A DNA stretch of 50,671 nt from Chloroflexota bacterium (GTDB lineage: Bacteria; Chloroflexota; Limnocylindria; P2-11E): assembly GCA_005883625.1 (NCBI GenBank), contig VBDU01000057.1, positions 1 to 50,671 of the forward strand, written 5' to 3'. The notes beneath the pieces are model-generated. The model ran no database searches, was not told the DNA's origin, and worked only from the letters and a program-made list of their open reading frames with translations. Positions 17,739 through 26,471 of this stretch are shown in pieces (the stretch's first letter is position 1; the number at the start of each line of letters is the position of its first letter). Both the position numbers and the translations under genes were made by a program.

Positions 17739-18301
17739 AACACCGCGTCGTTCGGTACGGGGATGCCCATCACGCGGCGCAGCACCGGCCCGGCGATCTG
17801 CATCGCGCGGCGCTGGATGGGAAAGATGCGCTCGAGCCACCAGCGGCCGGCGTCGGGGAGCGAGAGCAGGCGGACCGTCTCGCCCGTCGGCGCCGCGTCG
17901 ACGACGATGACGTCGTACGCGCCGCTGTCGTGATGCTCGGCGATCCAGAGGAGGCTCGAGAGCTCGTCCATCCCCGGGAGCACGGTCAGCTCTTCCGCGA
18001 GGACGTCATCGAGGCCGCGCCAGCGGAAGACGTTCTGGACGTAGCGCTGGATCGTGCCCCAGTACCTACGGACGTTGTAATAGACGTCCGACTCCTGGCC
18101 CCACAGGTTCTTCGCGATGAGCGTGGGCTCCGCGCCCAGCGGCACGTCGAAAGAGTCCGCCAGCGAGTGCGCGATGTCGGTCGAGATCACGAGCGTCCGT
18201 TGCCCGCGCTCGGCGGCGAGGAGCGCGGTCGCGGCCGCGACGCTCGTCTTCCCCACACCGCCTTTGCCGGTGTACACGATGATCCGCGCGTTCTCGCTCA
18301 C
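17732..18301 (-). pseudogene. ArsA family ATPase, N-terminal ATPase part (broken gene)
   Basis: 189 residues with an intact P-loop (TGKGGVGKTS), the STDIAHSLADSFD switch and the DAAPTGETVRLLSLPD signature of ArsA/GET3-type ATPases. The frame ends abruptly after GIPVPNDAVLW at a TGA that overlaps the start of the C-terminal half. Complete relatives are about 390-400 residues; the two halves sum to about 360. The missing piece lies at 17736-17743. Intact relatives with an HSP20-like tail are thought to handle membrane or client proteins rather than arsenite; there are no other ars genes here. Confidence 0.78.
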
Positions 18302-18333
18302 CGATCGAGTCTAGGTCGCTGTAGGGTCGGATC

Positions 18334-18768
18334 ATGGCGGGCCCGTGCGTCTTTTGCGACATCGTCCGTGCCGAGGTCCCGGCGCACGTCGTGCACCAAG
18401 ATGCGCGCGTCTTCGCGTTCCTCGACCACAGCCCGCTCCTCCACGGGCACACGCTGGTCCTGCTCCGCGAGCACGTGGATTCGCTCGACGACCTGAGCGA
18501 CGAACAGACCGCGACACTCTTCGCGGCGGTGCGCCGGATGTCGATCGCGGTGCAGCGCGGGCTCGGCGCCGAGGGATCGCTCGTCGTGACCAACACGCGG
18601 GTCAGCCAGAGCGTGCCCCATGTTCACGTGCACGTCGTGCCGCGGCGCAAAGGGGATGGGCTGTTCTCCCAGAAGATGCTGTGGCGCCGCCTGGCGTACG
18701 AGAGCGACGCGCAGGCGAAGGAGATCGCGCTGAAGATCCGGGCCGCCTATGCCGCGATCGAGCGCTGA
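18334..18768 (+). CDS. HIT family nucleotide hydrolase/transferase
   Basis: 144 residues. CVFCDIVRAEVPAHVV is the usual N-terminus, with two Cys that may bind zinc, and the histidine triad is HVHVHVVPR near residue 95. The family hydrolyses AMP-linked phosphoramidates or Ap4A. It is divergent from arsA with a 32-bp gap, which must hold both promoters. Its TGA forms the base of a strong terminator hairpin. Confidence 0.92.
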   Translation: MAGPCVFCDIVRAEVPAHVVHQDARVFAFLDHSPLLHGHTLVLLREHVDSLDDLSDEQTATLFAAVRRMSIAVQRGLGAEGSLVVTNTRVSQSVPHVHVHVVPRRKGDGLFSQKMLWRRLAYESDAQAKEIALKIRAAYAAIER

Positions 18769-18798
18769 CGGCGGTCCGGAGCGCCCGGACCGCCGTCA
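18766..18798. terminator. Perfect 14-bp hairpin between convergent genes
   Basis: TGACGGCGGTCCGG (18766-18779), loop AGCGC, then its exact complement (18785-18798). It starts at the HIT stop codon and faces the end of the convergent secreted-protein gene, so it could stop transcripts from both sides. There is no U-tract, so classic intrinsic termination is not certain; it may instead protect 3' ends. Confidence 0.7.
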
Positions 18799-18824
18799 CG
18801 TTCTCGGCTATCTCCGCGTCGCTT

Positions 18825-19970
18825 CTAACACTTGCCGTGCATCTGGATGTTGCCGCCTGCGAGCCGTCCGAGGGCCCCAGTGGTGCTGCCGAGGCTGGCG
18901 ATCTCGAAGTAATCGTTGTCGACGCCAGGCTCGCCCATATCGATCACGAGCACCTCACCGAGAAGCGAGCCGTCGGCTGCGGACCACTTCAGGATCGCGG
19001 CGCCCTCGAATTTGCTGAGGTCCCGGAGCTTGCTGTTGTCGAATTTGAGATTCGGCTCGGTCTTCAGCGCAGCGTTGAGATCCAGCAGGCTGTTGAAGAC
19101 GAGCGCGTACGGATCCTTCACGTGGATCCCGGCCGGCTTGTAAAGGACATGACCCCAGAAGGCCTGATTGCGACCAGCCACGGCGAAGTGCAGCTTCGTT
19201 CCAGCGGGGTTGATGAAGCCCCCACCGGTCACGAACGCGTGCTTGCTGGGGCAGCCCAGATTCTGGGCGCAGGCGACGTCCGCATGCACCTTCGCGACAG
19301 TGAGATCGGTGTCGGCGGCTGGGATCACGATGTGGAGGGCGCTCGCGTCGATCGAGCTGCCGCTGTGGGGGCCGCTCGCGCCCTCGTTGATGACGACGAA
19401 GCCCACGCCGGGCAGCGGAATGGTCTGGGTCTGGCTCGTCCCGACCGTGTACTTCTGCCCGTTGATCGTCACCGACGTCTCGGCGCCGGCCCTCACGACC
19501 GCGCCGTTGTTCGTGCACGTGGCCGAGGCCCGAGCCTCGAGAACGTCGGCGCCGATCTGCTGGCCGGCGACGTTGAGGCTGAAGTTCGCGACTGACGCCT
19601 CCGCGCTGCTGGTGTCACCGCCGGCGACCACGGCCGCGTGGAGCACCTCGACGCTCAGCACCTGTCCGGTCACGTTCGGCGGGGTCACGAGGCAGTCCTG
19701 CGTCGGGACGTCGTAACAGATCAGGGACCGGCTCTCGCTGATCTGCTGCGCATTGTCGAACGGCCCCGTGTCGACGACTCCGCCGCAGTTCGCGGGGCCC
19801 TCGATACAGGGCAGCGGGATGCCGGCCACCCTGCCGCTGAGCACCGTCGCCTGGCCGCTGAATGTCGTCGCGGTCGCGGCGAGCGCTTGCGTGCCGGCGG
19901 CCGGCATGGCGAGAAGGCTGACGACGAACGTTATGGCGATGACACCGATTGATATCGGTCGCGTATGCAT
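18825..19970 (-). CDS. Secreted choice-of-anchor-P family protein with C-terminal post-COAP-like domain
   Basis: 381 residues from ATG 19970, chosen for the strong GGAGG ribosome site and a signal peptide (MHTRPISIGVIAITFVVSLLAM). The mature part starts with a choice-of-anchor-P-like domain (about 30-245; VTINGQ...PLPGVGFVVINEGA is typical), rich in Thr/Ser and short beta strands. A second domain (about 255-381) begins FVTGGGFINPAGTKLHF and ends in a Cys. Function is unknown; surface-exposed by inference. A LuxR-type gene diverges 57 bp away and may control it. Confidence 0.72.
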   Translation of the reverse strand: MHTRPISIGVIAITFVVSLLAMPAAGTQALAATATTFSGQATVLSGRVAGIPLPCIEGPANCGGVVDTGPFDNAQQISESRSLICYDVPTQDCLVTPPNVTGQVLSVEVLHAAVVAGGDTSSAEASVANFSLNVAGQQIGADVLEARASATCTNNGAVVRAGAETSVTINGQKYTVGTSQTQTIPLPGVGFVVINEGASGPHSGSSIDASALHIVIPAADTDLTVAKVHADVACAQNLGCPSKHAFVTGGGFINPAGTKLHFAVAGRNQAFWGHVLYKPAGIHVKDPYALVFNSLLDLNAALKTEPNLKFDNSKLRDLSKFEGAAILKWSAADGSLLGEVLVIDMGEPGVDNDYFEIASLGSTTGALGRLAGGNIQMHGKC

Positions 19971-20027
19971 TGATTCCTCCCCCGGAGACGCCGGTACGAA
20001 TTTCCCGTGGGAGCCCCCGCGGAACGG

Positions 20028-20339
20028 ATGCCCCGAACCCGACTTTTTCGCCAAAGCCAGCAGTTCTGGCGGCCCGTAGTCTTTTCATCGGCTGAGGGGC
20101 TGGAGGAAGCCATCGGCAGGTCGCTGTCTCAGCGAGAGATCGAGATCCTCCGGCACGTCGCGCTCGGCGAGACCTCGAAAGAGATCGCGATCGCGCTGGG
20201 CATCGGCGAGCGCACCGTGAACTGGCATATCGGCAAGGCGTTCCACAAGCTCGGCGCCGGCAGCCGGGCCGAAGCCGTCGCTCTCGCGATGGAGCAGGGC
20301 ATCGTCCGGCGCCCGCACGACTCGCGCACGGAGCCCTGA
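20028..20339 (+). CDS. Small LuxR-type (GerE) DNA-binding protein
   Basis: 103 residues from ATG 20028 (a GTG at 20007 is the alternative). It is almost only a LuxR-type HTH: LSQREIEILRHVALGETSKEIAIALGI then ERTVNWHIGKAFHKLG. There is no receiver or ligand domain, unlike typical response regulators; a 35-residue N-terminal stretch is unassigned. It is divergent from the secreted choice-of-anchor-P gene, with only 57 bp between starts, so autoregulation and control of that gene are plausible. Confidence 0.8.
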   Translation: MPRTRLFRQSQQFWRPVVFSSAEGLEEAIGRSLSQREIEILRHVALGETSKEIAIALGIGERTVNWHIGKAFHKLGAGSRAEAVALAMEQGIVRRPHDSRTEP

Positions 20340-20351
20340 CCCGAGACGCCG

Positions 20352-20954
20352 CTACGCGCGCGTCGTCGCTGGGACGAACCGCCGGATCGCGTCGACGATC
20401 GCGATGTGCTCCTGCTCGAGGACGCGGGCCGCGAGCGAGGCGGCGTCGTCGTCCGGAAGGACCGGGACCCGGCGCTGCACCACCACCTCGCCGAGATCGA
20501 CCGTCTCGGGATGTACGCGATGCACGGTGCAGCCCGACTCGGTCGCGCCCGAGGCGAGCACCGCCGCGTGCACGCGCTCGCCGTGCATGCCGCGTCCGCC
20601 GAAGAGCGGCAGGAGCGCGGGATGGAGGTTGATGACCGGCACGTCGCCGAGCCGCACGAAGAACGATGGCGCGAGGATGTGGTCGTACCCCGCGAGGATC
20701 ACGAGCCGCGCCCCGGCGGAGACGAGCGCGTCGGCCATCGCGGCGTGCGCCACGGCGCGGTCGCCGTGCTCGCTGGGCGCGAACACGGCGCTCGGCACGC
20801 CCGCGCGCGCGGCGCGGTCGAGCGCCGGCACGCCGGGGCGGTTCGAGGCGACGAGCACGACGCGCGCATCGACGGAGCCGGTCGCGCACGCGTCGAGGAT
20901 CGCCTGGAGGTTCGTGCCGCGCCCCGAGACGAGGACGCCGACGCCGAGCGTCAT
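20352..20954 (-). CDS. purN: Phosphoribosylglycinamide formyltransferase 1
   Basis: 200 residues. It transfers a formyl group from 10-formyltetrahydrofolate to GAR (third step of purine synthesis). GVGVLVSGRGTNLQAIL at the N-terminus, the catalytic INLHPALLP (Asn and His) and a later conserved VHRVHPETVDLG stretch are present. ATG 20954 overlaps the purM stop (ATGA). It is the last gene of the purine operon; purH, which would follow in the pathway, is not in the window. Confidence 0.95.
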   Translation of the reverse strand: MTLGVGVLVSGRGTNLQAILDACATGSVDARVVLVASNRPGVPALDRAARAGVPSAVFAPSEHGDRAVAHAAMADALVSAGARLVILAGYDHILAPSFFVRLGDVPVINLHPALLPLFGGRGMHGERVHAAVLASGATESGCTVHRVHPETVDLGEVVVQRRVPVLPDDDAASLAARVLEQEHIAIVDAIRRFVPATTRA

Positions 20955-21988
20955 GCGAAGCGCACCCGCCGACCGCTCCCGGCGCGCTCGACGCGTCCGA
21001 GCGCGATCGCATCCGGCACGGCGCGGACCGCCGCGGCCGCGTCGCGGCCCGCGATCGCGAGCACGAGTCCGATCCCCATGTTCCAGGTGTCGAAACGCTC
21101 CTCCTCGCGTACGCCGCCCAGGTCGCCGAGGAGCGTGAACAGCGCCGGCACGGTCCACGCCGCGCGATCGATGGCCGCGCCAAGCCCGGGCGGGAGCGCG
21201 CGCGGCAGGTTGCCTTCCCAGCCGCCGCCCGTGAGGTGGGCGATCGCGTGGATCTCCACCGCCTGCCGCAGCGCGCGGAACTCGCGTAGGTACGGGCGGT
21301 GGGTCGCGACGAGCGTCTCGCCGAGCGCGAGCCCCTCGAGCTCCTGACGCGGCGCGGCGAGGACCTCGCGAACCGTCGTGCCTTTCGTCGCCGCGAGGCG
21401 CGAGACGATCTCGCGTGCGAGCGAGAAGCCGTTCGTATGCAGCCCGGACGACGGGATGCCGATGAGCGTGTCGCCCTCGCGCACGCGCTCGGGTCCGAGG
21501 AGCTTGTCGCGGGCCACGGCGCCCACGAGGAAGCCCGCGAGGTCGTACGCGCCGTCCGCGTACATCCCCGGCAGCTCGGCGGTCTCGCCGCCGAGGAGCG
21601 CGATCCCGCAGCGCGCGCACGCGTCGGCCATCGCGCCCACGACCCGCTCGAACACCGCCGGCTCGAGCCGACCGGTCGCGTAGTAATCGAGGAAGAAGAG
21701 CGGCTCCGCGCCCATGGCGAGCGCGTCGTTCACGCAGTGGTGCACGAGGTCCGCGCCGACGACCTCGTGCCGGTCGAGGATCCGCGCGAGCTCGAGCTTC
21801 GTCCCGACCCCGTCGGTCGTGGCCACGAGCACGGTGTCGCCGCCGGGAGAGGCGAAGAGCCCGCCGAACTGCCCGACGTCGCCGATGACCTCGGGCCGCT
21901 TCGTGCGTCTGATGCGCTCGCGCACGCGTGCGAGCGCATCCTCCGCGCGGCCGACGTCCACCCCCGCGCCCTTGTACGTGAGCGTCAC
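20951..21988 (-). CDS. purM: Phosphoribosylformylglycinamidine cyclo-ligase (AIR synthetase)
   Basis: 345 residues from GTG 21988, which overlaps the purF stop (GTGA); upstream in-frame codons belong to a purF shadow. It closes the imidazole ring of FGAM using ATP. Conserved stretches include TYKGAGVDV, TTDGVGTKL, HHCVNDALAMGAEPLFFLDY, GGETAELPGMY and the C-terminal AHLTGGGWEGNLPRAL. Length is normal. Confidence 0.95.
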   Translation of the reverse strand: MTLTYKGAGVDVGRAEDALARVRERIRRTKRPEVIGDVGQFGGLFASPGGDTVLVATTDGVGTKLELARILDRHEVVGADLVHHCVNDALAMGAEPLFFLDYYATGRLEPAVFERVVGAMADACARCGIALLGGETAELPGMYADGAYDLAGFLVGAVARDKLLGPERVREGDTLIGIPSSGLHTNGFSLAREIVSRLAATKGTTVREVLAAPRQELEGLALGETLVATHRPYLREFRALRQAVEIHAIAHLTGGGWEGNLPRALPPGLGAAIDRAAWTVPALFTLLGDLGGVREEERFDTWNMGIGLVLAIAGRDAAAAVRAVPDAIALGRVERAGSGRRVRFA

Positions 21989-23370
21989 GTCTCGAGCGCC
22001 TCTTTCGCGAGCTCGAGCTGCACCGGCACGAGGTAGTCGCCGGTGAAGCACGCCGTGCAGAGCTCGCCCGTCGTCCCGCCGGTCGCGCGCACCATCCCGT
22101 CGAGGGAGAGGTACCCGAGCGAGTCCGCGCCCACGTGCCGGCGGATCGCTTCGACGTCGAGGTGCGAGGCGATGAGCTCGTCGCGTCGCGCCATGTCCAC
22201 GCCGAAGAAGCATTGATGGCGGATGGGTGGCGAGCAGATGCGCAGGTGCACTTCGCGCGCGCCGTGCCCGCGCAGCAGGTCGACGATCGGCGCGCTCGTC
22301 GAGCCGCGCACGATCGAGTCGTCCACGACGACGACGCGCTTGTCCTGGAGGACGTCGCGGAGGGCGTTGTATTTGAGGGCGACACCCTGCTTCCGGAGCT
22401 CCGGGGACGGCTGGATGAAGGTCCGGCCGATGTAGCGGTTCTTGATGAGGCCCTCCCGGAAGGGGATCCCGCTGCGTCGCGCGTAGCCGACCGCCGCGGG
22501 GATCGCGCTGTCCGGGACGGGGATGACGACGTCGGCCGCCGCGGGGTGCTCCTCGGCGAGCGTCTCGCCCATACGCTCGCGTGTCGCGTACACCGACACG
22601 CCGCCGAGATCGCTGGACGCCGACGCGAGGTAGACGTGCTCGAACACGCAGAGGCCGCGGCGGTCGGCCGCGAAGTCCGCGATCCCCGTCGCGCCGCGAT
22701 CGTCGATGCGGAGCACCTCGCCCGGCGCGACGTCACGGACGAACGCGGCGCCGATCGTGTCGAGCGCGCAGGTCTCGCTCGCGACGAGCCACGCGTCGCC
22801 CTTCCGCCCGAGGCAGAGCGGGCGCACGCCGAGCGGATCGCGGACCGCGTAGACCGCGGTCGGCGTGAGCATCACGAGCGACCACGCGCCGCGCAGCTTG
22901 GGCAACGCGCGGACGATCCGCTCGTCCCAGGTCGCGCCGTCCTCCGCGGCGATCATCTGCGCGACGACCTCGGTGTCCGACGACGTCGCGAAGCGCACGC
23001 CCTGCGCGGCGAGCTCGTCGCGCAGGTCTCTGGCGTTGATGCAGTTGCCGTTGTGGGCGATCGCGAGCTCGCCGATGTCCGCATTCACGACCATCGGCTG
23101 CGCGTTCTGGATGCGCGAGCTCCCCGTCGTCGAGTAGCGCGTGTGGCCGATCGCCGCACGGCCGCCGAGCACGGCGAGGTCGGGCTCGCTGAACACCTGC
23201 CCGACCAGACCCATGCGGCGCACGACGCGCAGGTCGCGCCCGTCCGTCGCCGCGATGCCGGCCGACTCCTGGCCGCGGTGCTGAAGCGCGTAGAGCGCGA
23301 AGAACATGAGGCGCGTCGCCTCCGTGGGGTCGGCGTCCGCGGGACTCCAGATGCCCGAGATCCCGCACAC
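21985..23370 (-). CDS. purF: Amidophosphoribosyltransferase
   Basis: 461 residues. It makes phosphoribosylamine from PRPP and glutamine, the first committed step. GTG 23370 places the catalytic Cys directly after Met (MCGISGIW). The PRPP motif VVVVDDSIVRGST is intact. The cysteines expected to hold the 4Fe-4S cluster of the B. subtilis type (GLCVFE, RICSPP, CTACF) are all there. It starts 1 bp after purL ends. Confidence 0.96.
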   Translation of the reverse strand: MCGISGIWSPADADPTEATRLMFFALYALQHRGQESAGIAATDGRDLRVVRRMGLVGQVFSEPDLAVLGGRAAIGHTRYSTTGSSRIQNAQPMVVNADIGELAIAHNGNCINARDLRDELAAQGVRFATSSDTEVVAQMIAAEDGATWDERIVRALPKLRGAWSLVMLTPTAVYAVRDPLGVRPLCLGRKGDAWLVASETCALDTIGAAFVRDVAPGEVLRIDDRGATGIADFAADRRGLCVFEHVYLASASSDLGGVSVYATRERMGETLAEEHPAAADVVIPVPDSAIPAAVGYARRSGIPFREGLIKNRYIGRTFIQPSPELRKQGVALKYNALRDVLQDKRVVVVDDSIVRGSTSAPIVDLLRGHGAREVHLRICSPPIRHQCFFGVDMARRDELIASHLDVEAIRRHVGADSLGYLSLDGMVRATGGTTGELCTACFTGDYLVPVQLELAKEALET

Positions 23371-23371
23371 G

Positions 23372-25618
23372 CTAGTCGGCCCTCCCGAGCGCGGCGGCGA
23401 GCCCGCCGCCGTGCGCGCGCACGAGCGAGGCGACCGGCATCCCGAGCACGGGGGCGACCTCGAGCAGGTCGCCCCCGATGGTCCCGAGCGTCCAGACCGC
23501 GACCTGCTCGCGCTCCGCGAGCGCGCGCAGCTCTGCCTCGCGCGCGGGATCGACGACGAGCACGACGCCCGAGGGCCCCTCGCCGAAGAGCGTCACGCGC
23601 TTGTCGAGCCCGCGCACGGCCGGGAGCGTCACCTTCATCCCGACGCCGTCGCGGATCGCGAGCTCGGCGAGCGCGACGCCCAGGCCGCCGTCGCTGCGGT
23701 CATGCGCGGCGCGCACCGCCCCCGCGGCGTGCGCCGCGAGCACGAAGCGCTGGAGCCGCGCCTCGGCGGCGAGGTCGAGCGAGACCGGCCCCTCGTGGAT
23801 GCCTCGCGCCGCGCCGTACGCCGACGTGCCGAGGGACACCAGCGCGTTCCCCGCGAGGAGCACGAGGTCGCCGGGCCGGCCGGTCGTCGCCGGGATGTGC
23901 CGCGCGACGTCGGCGAGCCGGCCGACCGCGCCGATGGTCGCCGTCGGCCAGATGTCGACGCCGCGCGTCGCGTTGTACAGGGACACGTTGCCGGAGACGA
24001 CCGGCACGCCGAGCGCGTCGCACGCGGCGCGGATGCCGTCCACGGTCTGCTCGAGGTCGTACGCGCCGCGCGGGCGCTCGGGGTTGCCGAGGTTGAGGCA
24101 GTCGGTGATCGCGAGCGGGGTCGCGCCGACGCAGACCAGGTTGCGCGTCGCCTCCGCGACCGCCAGCGCCGCGCCCGCGAACGGGTCGATCGCCGCGACG
24201 CGCGGCTGCGCGTCGATCGCGACCGCGATCCCGTCCGGACGTCCTTTGATGCGCAGCACCGCGGCGTCCGCGCCGGGGCCGAGGACGGTGTCCGTGCCGA
24301 CCATCGAGTCGAAGCTCCGGTAGAGCGTCCGCCGCGACGCGACCGCGGGGCTCGCGAGGAGCTCGAGCAGCTCGAGCCCGATCTTCTGAAGGGGCGACGC
24401 TCCCGAGGTCGAGGGGCGGGCGGTCTCTCGCAAGGCCTGGTCGCCCTGTGCCATGTCGTCGGACGACCCGCCGAGCGAGAGACCCCCGATCCGAGGCAAC
24501 GTCGGGCCCGTCGCCGGCTCGGACGAAGCCCACTGCGTGACGTCGTACTCGGGCGCGTCGTCGGCCAGCGCGCGCGGCGGAAGGAGCGCGAGGGTCGTGT
24601 CGCCGTGCGCGACGACGAGCATCCGCTCCTGCGACTCCGAGAGCATCACCTCGAGCGCCGTCATGCCGCGGGCGCGTCGGGGAACCCGGCCGACGTCGAT
24701 ACGCATGCCGACGCCGCTCTTCGCCGCGACCTCGCTCGACGCGCACGTGAGCCCCGCGGCGCCGAGGTCCTGCACGGCCTCGATCGCGTCGACCGCGACG
24801 AGCTCGAGCGTCGCCTCGAGGAGGAGCTTCTCGACGAACGGGTTCCCCACCTGCACGGACGGCCGCTTGCGGTCATCACCGGCACCGAGCTCGAACGAGG
24901 CCAGCAGCGACGCGCCCGCGATGCCGTCGCGGCCGGTATCCGAGCCCACCAGGTACACGGCGCTGCCGGGCTTCGCACCCGTCGACGTGCGCAGCCGCTC
25001 GCGCTCCACGAAGCCCACGCACATCGCGTTCACGAGCGGGTTCTCCGCGAAGCACGGCTCGAAGGACACGTGCCCTGCGACGTCGGGGATGCCCACGCAG
25101 TTGCCGTACACGCTGATCCCGCCGACGACGCCGGAGACGGTCCGCCGCACGCGCGCGTCGTCGGGTGGCCCGAAGAAGAGGGCGTTCAGCACGGCGACGG
25201 GCCGCGCGCCCATGGCGAAGACGTCGCGGAGGATCCCGCCGACGCCGGTGGCCGCGCCCTGGAACGGCTCCACCGCGGAGGGGTGGTTGTGGCTCTCGAC
25301 CTTGAAGACGCAGAGCAGGCCGTCGCCGAGATCGACCGCGCCGGCGTTCTCGCCCGGGCCGACGGCGACGCCCGGCCCCGCGCTCGGCAGTCGGCGCAGC
25401 AGCTTGCGACTGTGCTTGTACGCGCAGTGCTCGCTCCACATGGCGCCGAACATGGCCCACTCGAGACGGTTCGGCTCTCGCCCGACGATCTCGCGAACAC
25501 GCGTGGCTTCGGCGTCGGTCAATCCGACCTCGACGTGGGGGTCCGCGGAGGCGCTCCCCCGCGACTCTCGGTTAGGCTTCGCCGCTTTCGTCCCCGAGAT
25601 CGTCGGGGACGCGCTCAC
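23372..25618 (-). CDS. purL: Phosphoribosylformylglycinamidine synthase subunit PurL (small type)
   Basis: 748 residues, the size of the three-subunit enzyme that works with PurS and PurQ. It converts FGAR to FGAM with ATP and ammonia. EWAMFGAMWSEHCAYKHSRK, the KVESHNHPSAVEPFQGAATG ATP loop and QDLGAAGLTCASSE are clear. Its ATG overlaps the stop of the MNT-HepT fusion gene (ATGA), so a toxin-antitoxin-like gene sits between purQ and purL. Confidence 0.96.
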   Translation of the reverse strand: MSASPTISGTKAAKPNRESRGSASADPHVEVGLTDAEATRVREIVGREPNRLEWAMFGAMWSEHCAYKHSRKLLRRLPSAGPGVAVGPGENAGAVDLGDGLLCVFKVESHNHPSAVEPFQGAATGVGGILRDVFAMGARPVAVLNALFFGPPDDARVRRTVSGVVGGISVYGNCVGIPDVAGHVSFEPCFAENPLVNAMCVGFVERERLRTSTGAKPGSAVYLVGSDTGRDGIAGASLLASFELGAGDDRKRPSVQVGNPFVEKLLLEATLELVAVDAIEAVQDLGAAGLTCASSEVAAKSGVGMRIDVGRVPRRARGMTALEVMLSESQERMLVVAHGDTTLALLPPRALADDAPEYDVTQWASSEPATGPTLPRIGGLSLGGSSDDMAQGDQALRETARPSTSGASPLQKIGLELLELLASPAVASRRTLYRSFDSMVGTDTVLGPGADAAVLRIKGRPDGIAVAIDAQPRVAAIDPFAGAALAVAEATRNLVCVGATPLAITDCLNLGNPERPRGAYDLEQTVDGIRAACDALGVPVVSGNVSLYNATRGVDIWPTATIGAVGRLADVARHIPATTGRPGDLVLLAGNALVSLGTSAYGAARGIHEGPVSLDLAAEARLQRFVLAAHAAGAVRAAHDRSDGGLGVALAELAIRDGVGMKVTLPAVRGLDKRVTLFGEGPSGVVLVVDPAREAELRALAEREQVAVWTLGTIGGDLLEVAPVLGMPVASLVRAHGGGLAAALGRAD

Positions 25619-26469
25619 GAGAGGCCCGCGCCTCCGCCGACGAAGCGCTCGACCTGGTCCGCGAACGCGCCGAGGTCGTGCACCCGCGTCTGGATCTGTC
25701 CGTACACGTCATCGATGTCCGTTTGCTCACGATCGTACGCGAGAAGGTTCCGCAGGTTCGCCAGGTGCTCGAGCCGGTACGCGAGCGCCCGCTCGATCAC
25801 GCCGTGGCCGGCGATCGCGTCGAGGATGTCGTGGTACGCCTCCGGTTTCGGGAGCGCGAGCGCGGAAACCAGGTACGCACCGGTCCCGAAGAGGAGCTCG
25901 ACGGCCTGCTGGAGGTACCACTGCGCGAGGCCGTAGAGCTTGGGGTCGGCCTTGAACTTCGTGTGCTCGATCGGCCGGAGATCGCCGAGCAGCGACGCGT
26001 ACTCGCGAAGGCGCGCGAGGCGGGCCCTCACGTACGCGACGTCGATCGCGAACCGGTCGCCGCGGGTGCGCTCGGCGAGCGCCTTGGACTGGACCTCGTC
26101 GTACTTCTTGAACTCGAGGTACTCCATGAGCGCGCGCGTCTCGAACATGACGCGCCGCTTCTCGTCGCGCTGGTAGAGGAGGCTCCAGCTGCGGATGACC
26201 TGTGCCCGCTGGAGGAGCGAGGCCCGGTTGAGGATGACGACGTCGAGGCCTTCGGTCTCGAGCGCCTTGCTGAGCTCGCTCACGAAGTACACCTGGTAGT
26301 CGAAGAACTCGTTCGCTTGCACGCGGTTGAGGAGGAGCAGGGCGACGTCGAGGTCCGAGTAGCTGCCGGCGAGCTTGCGGCCGGCCGCGGTGCCCTGCGC
26401 GTAGGCGGCGTCTACCGGTGACGTCTGGAAGAGGCTCTGCAGCTGGGCCTGCTTTTCGAAGAGGTCCAT
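25615..26469 (-). CDS. MNT-HepT fusion: nucleotidyltransferase plus degenerate HEPN domain
   Basis: 284 residues. Residues 1-100 form a minimal nucleotidyltransferase (MntA-like): GTAAG at 26-30, the metal residues D39 and D41 in SDLDVALL, and a third acid D76 in LDVVIL. Residues about 140-280 form a HepT/HEPN-like helical domain (YLQQAVELLFGTGAYL, then HLANLRNLLAYDREQTDIDDVY). In HepT the RNase motif is R-x4-H-x-Y; here R240 stays but Y245 and R247 replace the His and Tyr. MNT-HepT pairs are type VII toxin-antitoxin systems in which the antitoxin AMPylates the toxin. Here they are one chain with a probably dead RNase, placed 2 bp after purQ and overlapping purL. A regulatory role tied to nucleotide supply is speculative. 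Confidence 0.78.
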   Translation of the reverse strand: MDLFEKQAQLQSLFQTSPVDAAYAQGTAAGRKLAGSYSDLDVALLLLNRVQANEFFDYQVYFVSELSKALETEGLDVVILNRASLLQRAQVIRSWSLLYQRDEKRRVMFETRALMEYLEFKKYDEVQSKALAERTRGDRFAIDVAYVRARLARLREYASLLGDLRPIEHTKFKADPKLYGLAQWYLQQAVELLFGTGAYLVSALALPKPEAYHDILDAIAGHGVIERALAYRLEHLANLRNLLAYDREQTDIDDVYGQIQTRVHDLGAFADQVERFVGGGAGLS

Positions 26470-26471
26470 AC

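Noticed and set aside
22135..25936. Overlapping long plus-strand frames opposite purF and purL
   Set aside because: No domains; composition is that of antisense GC-rich coding DNA.
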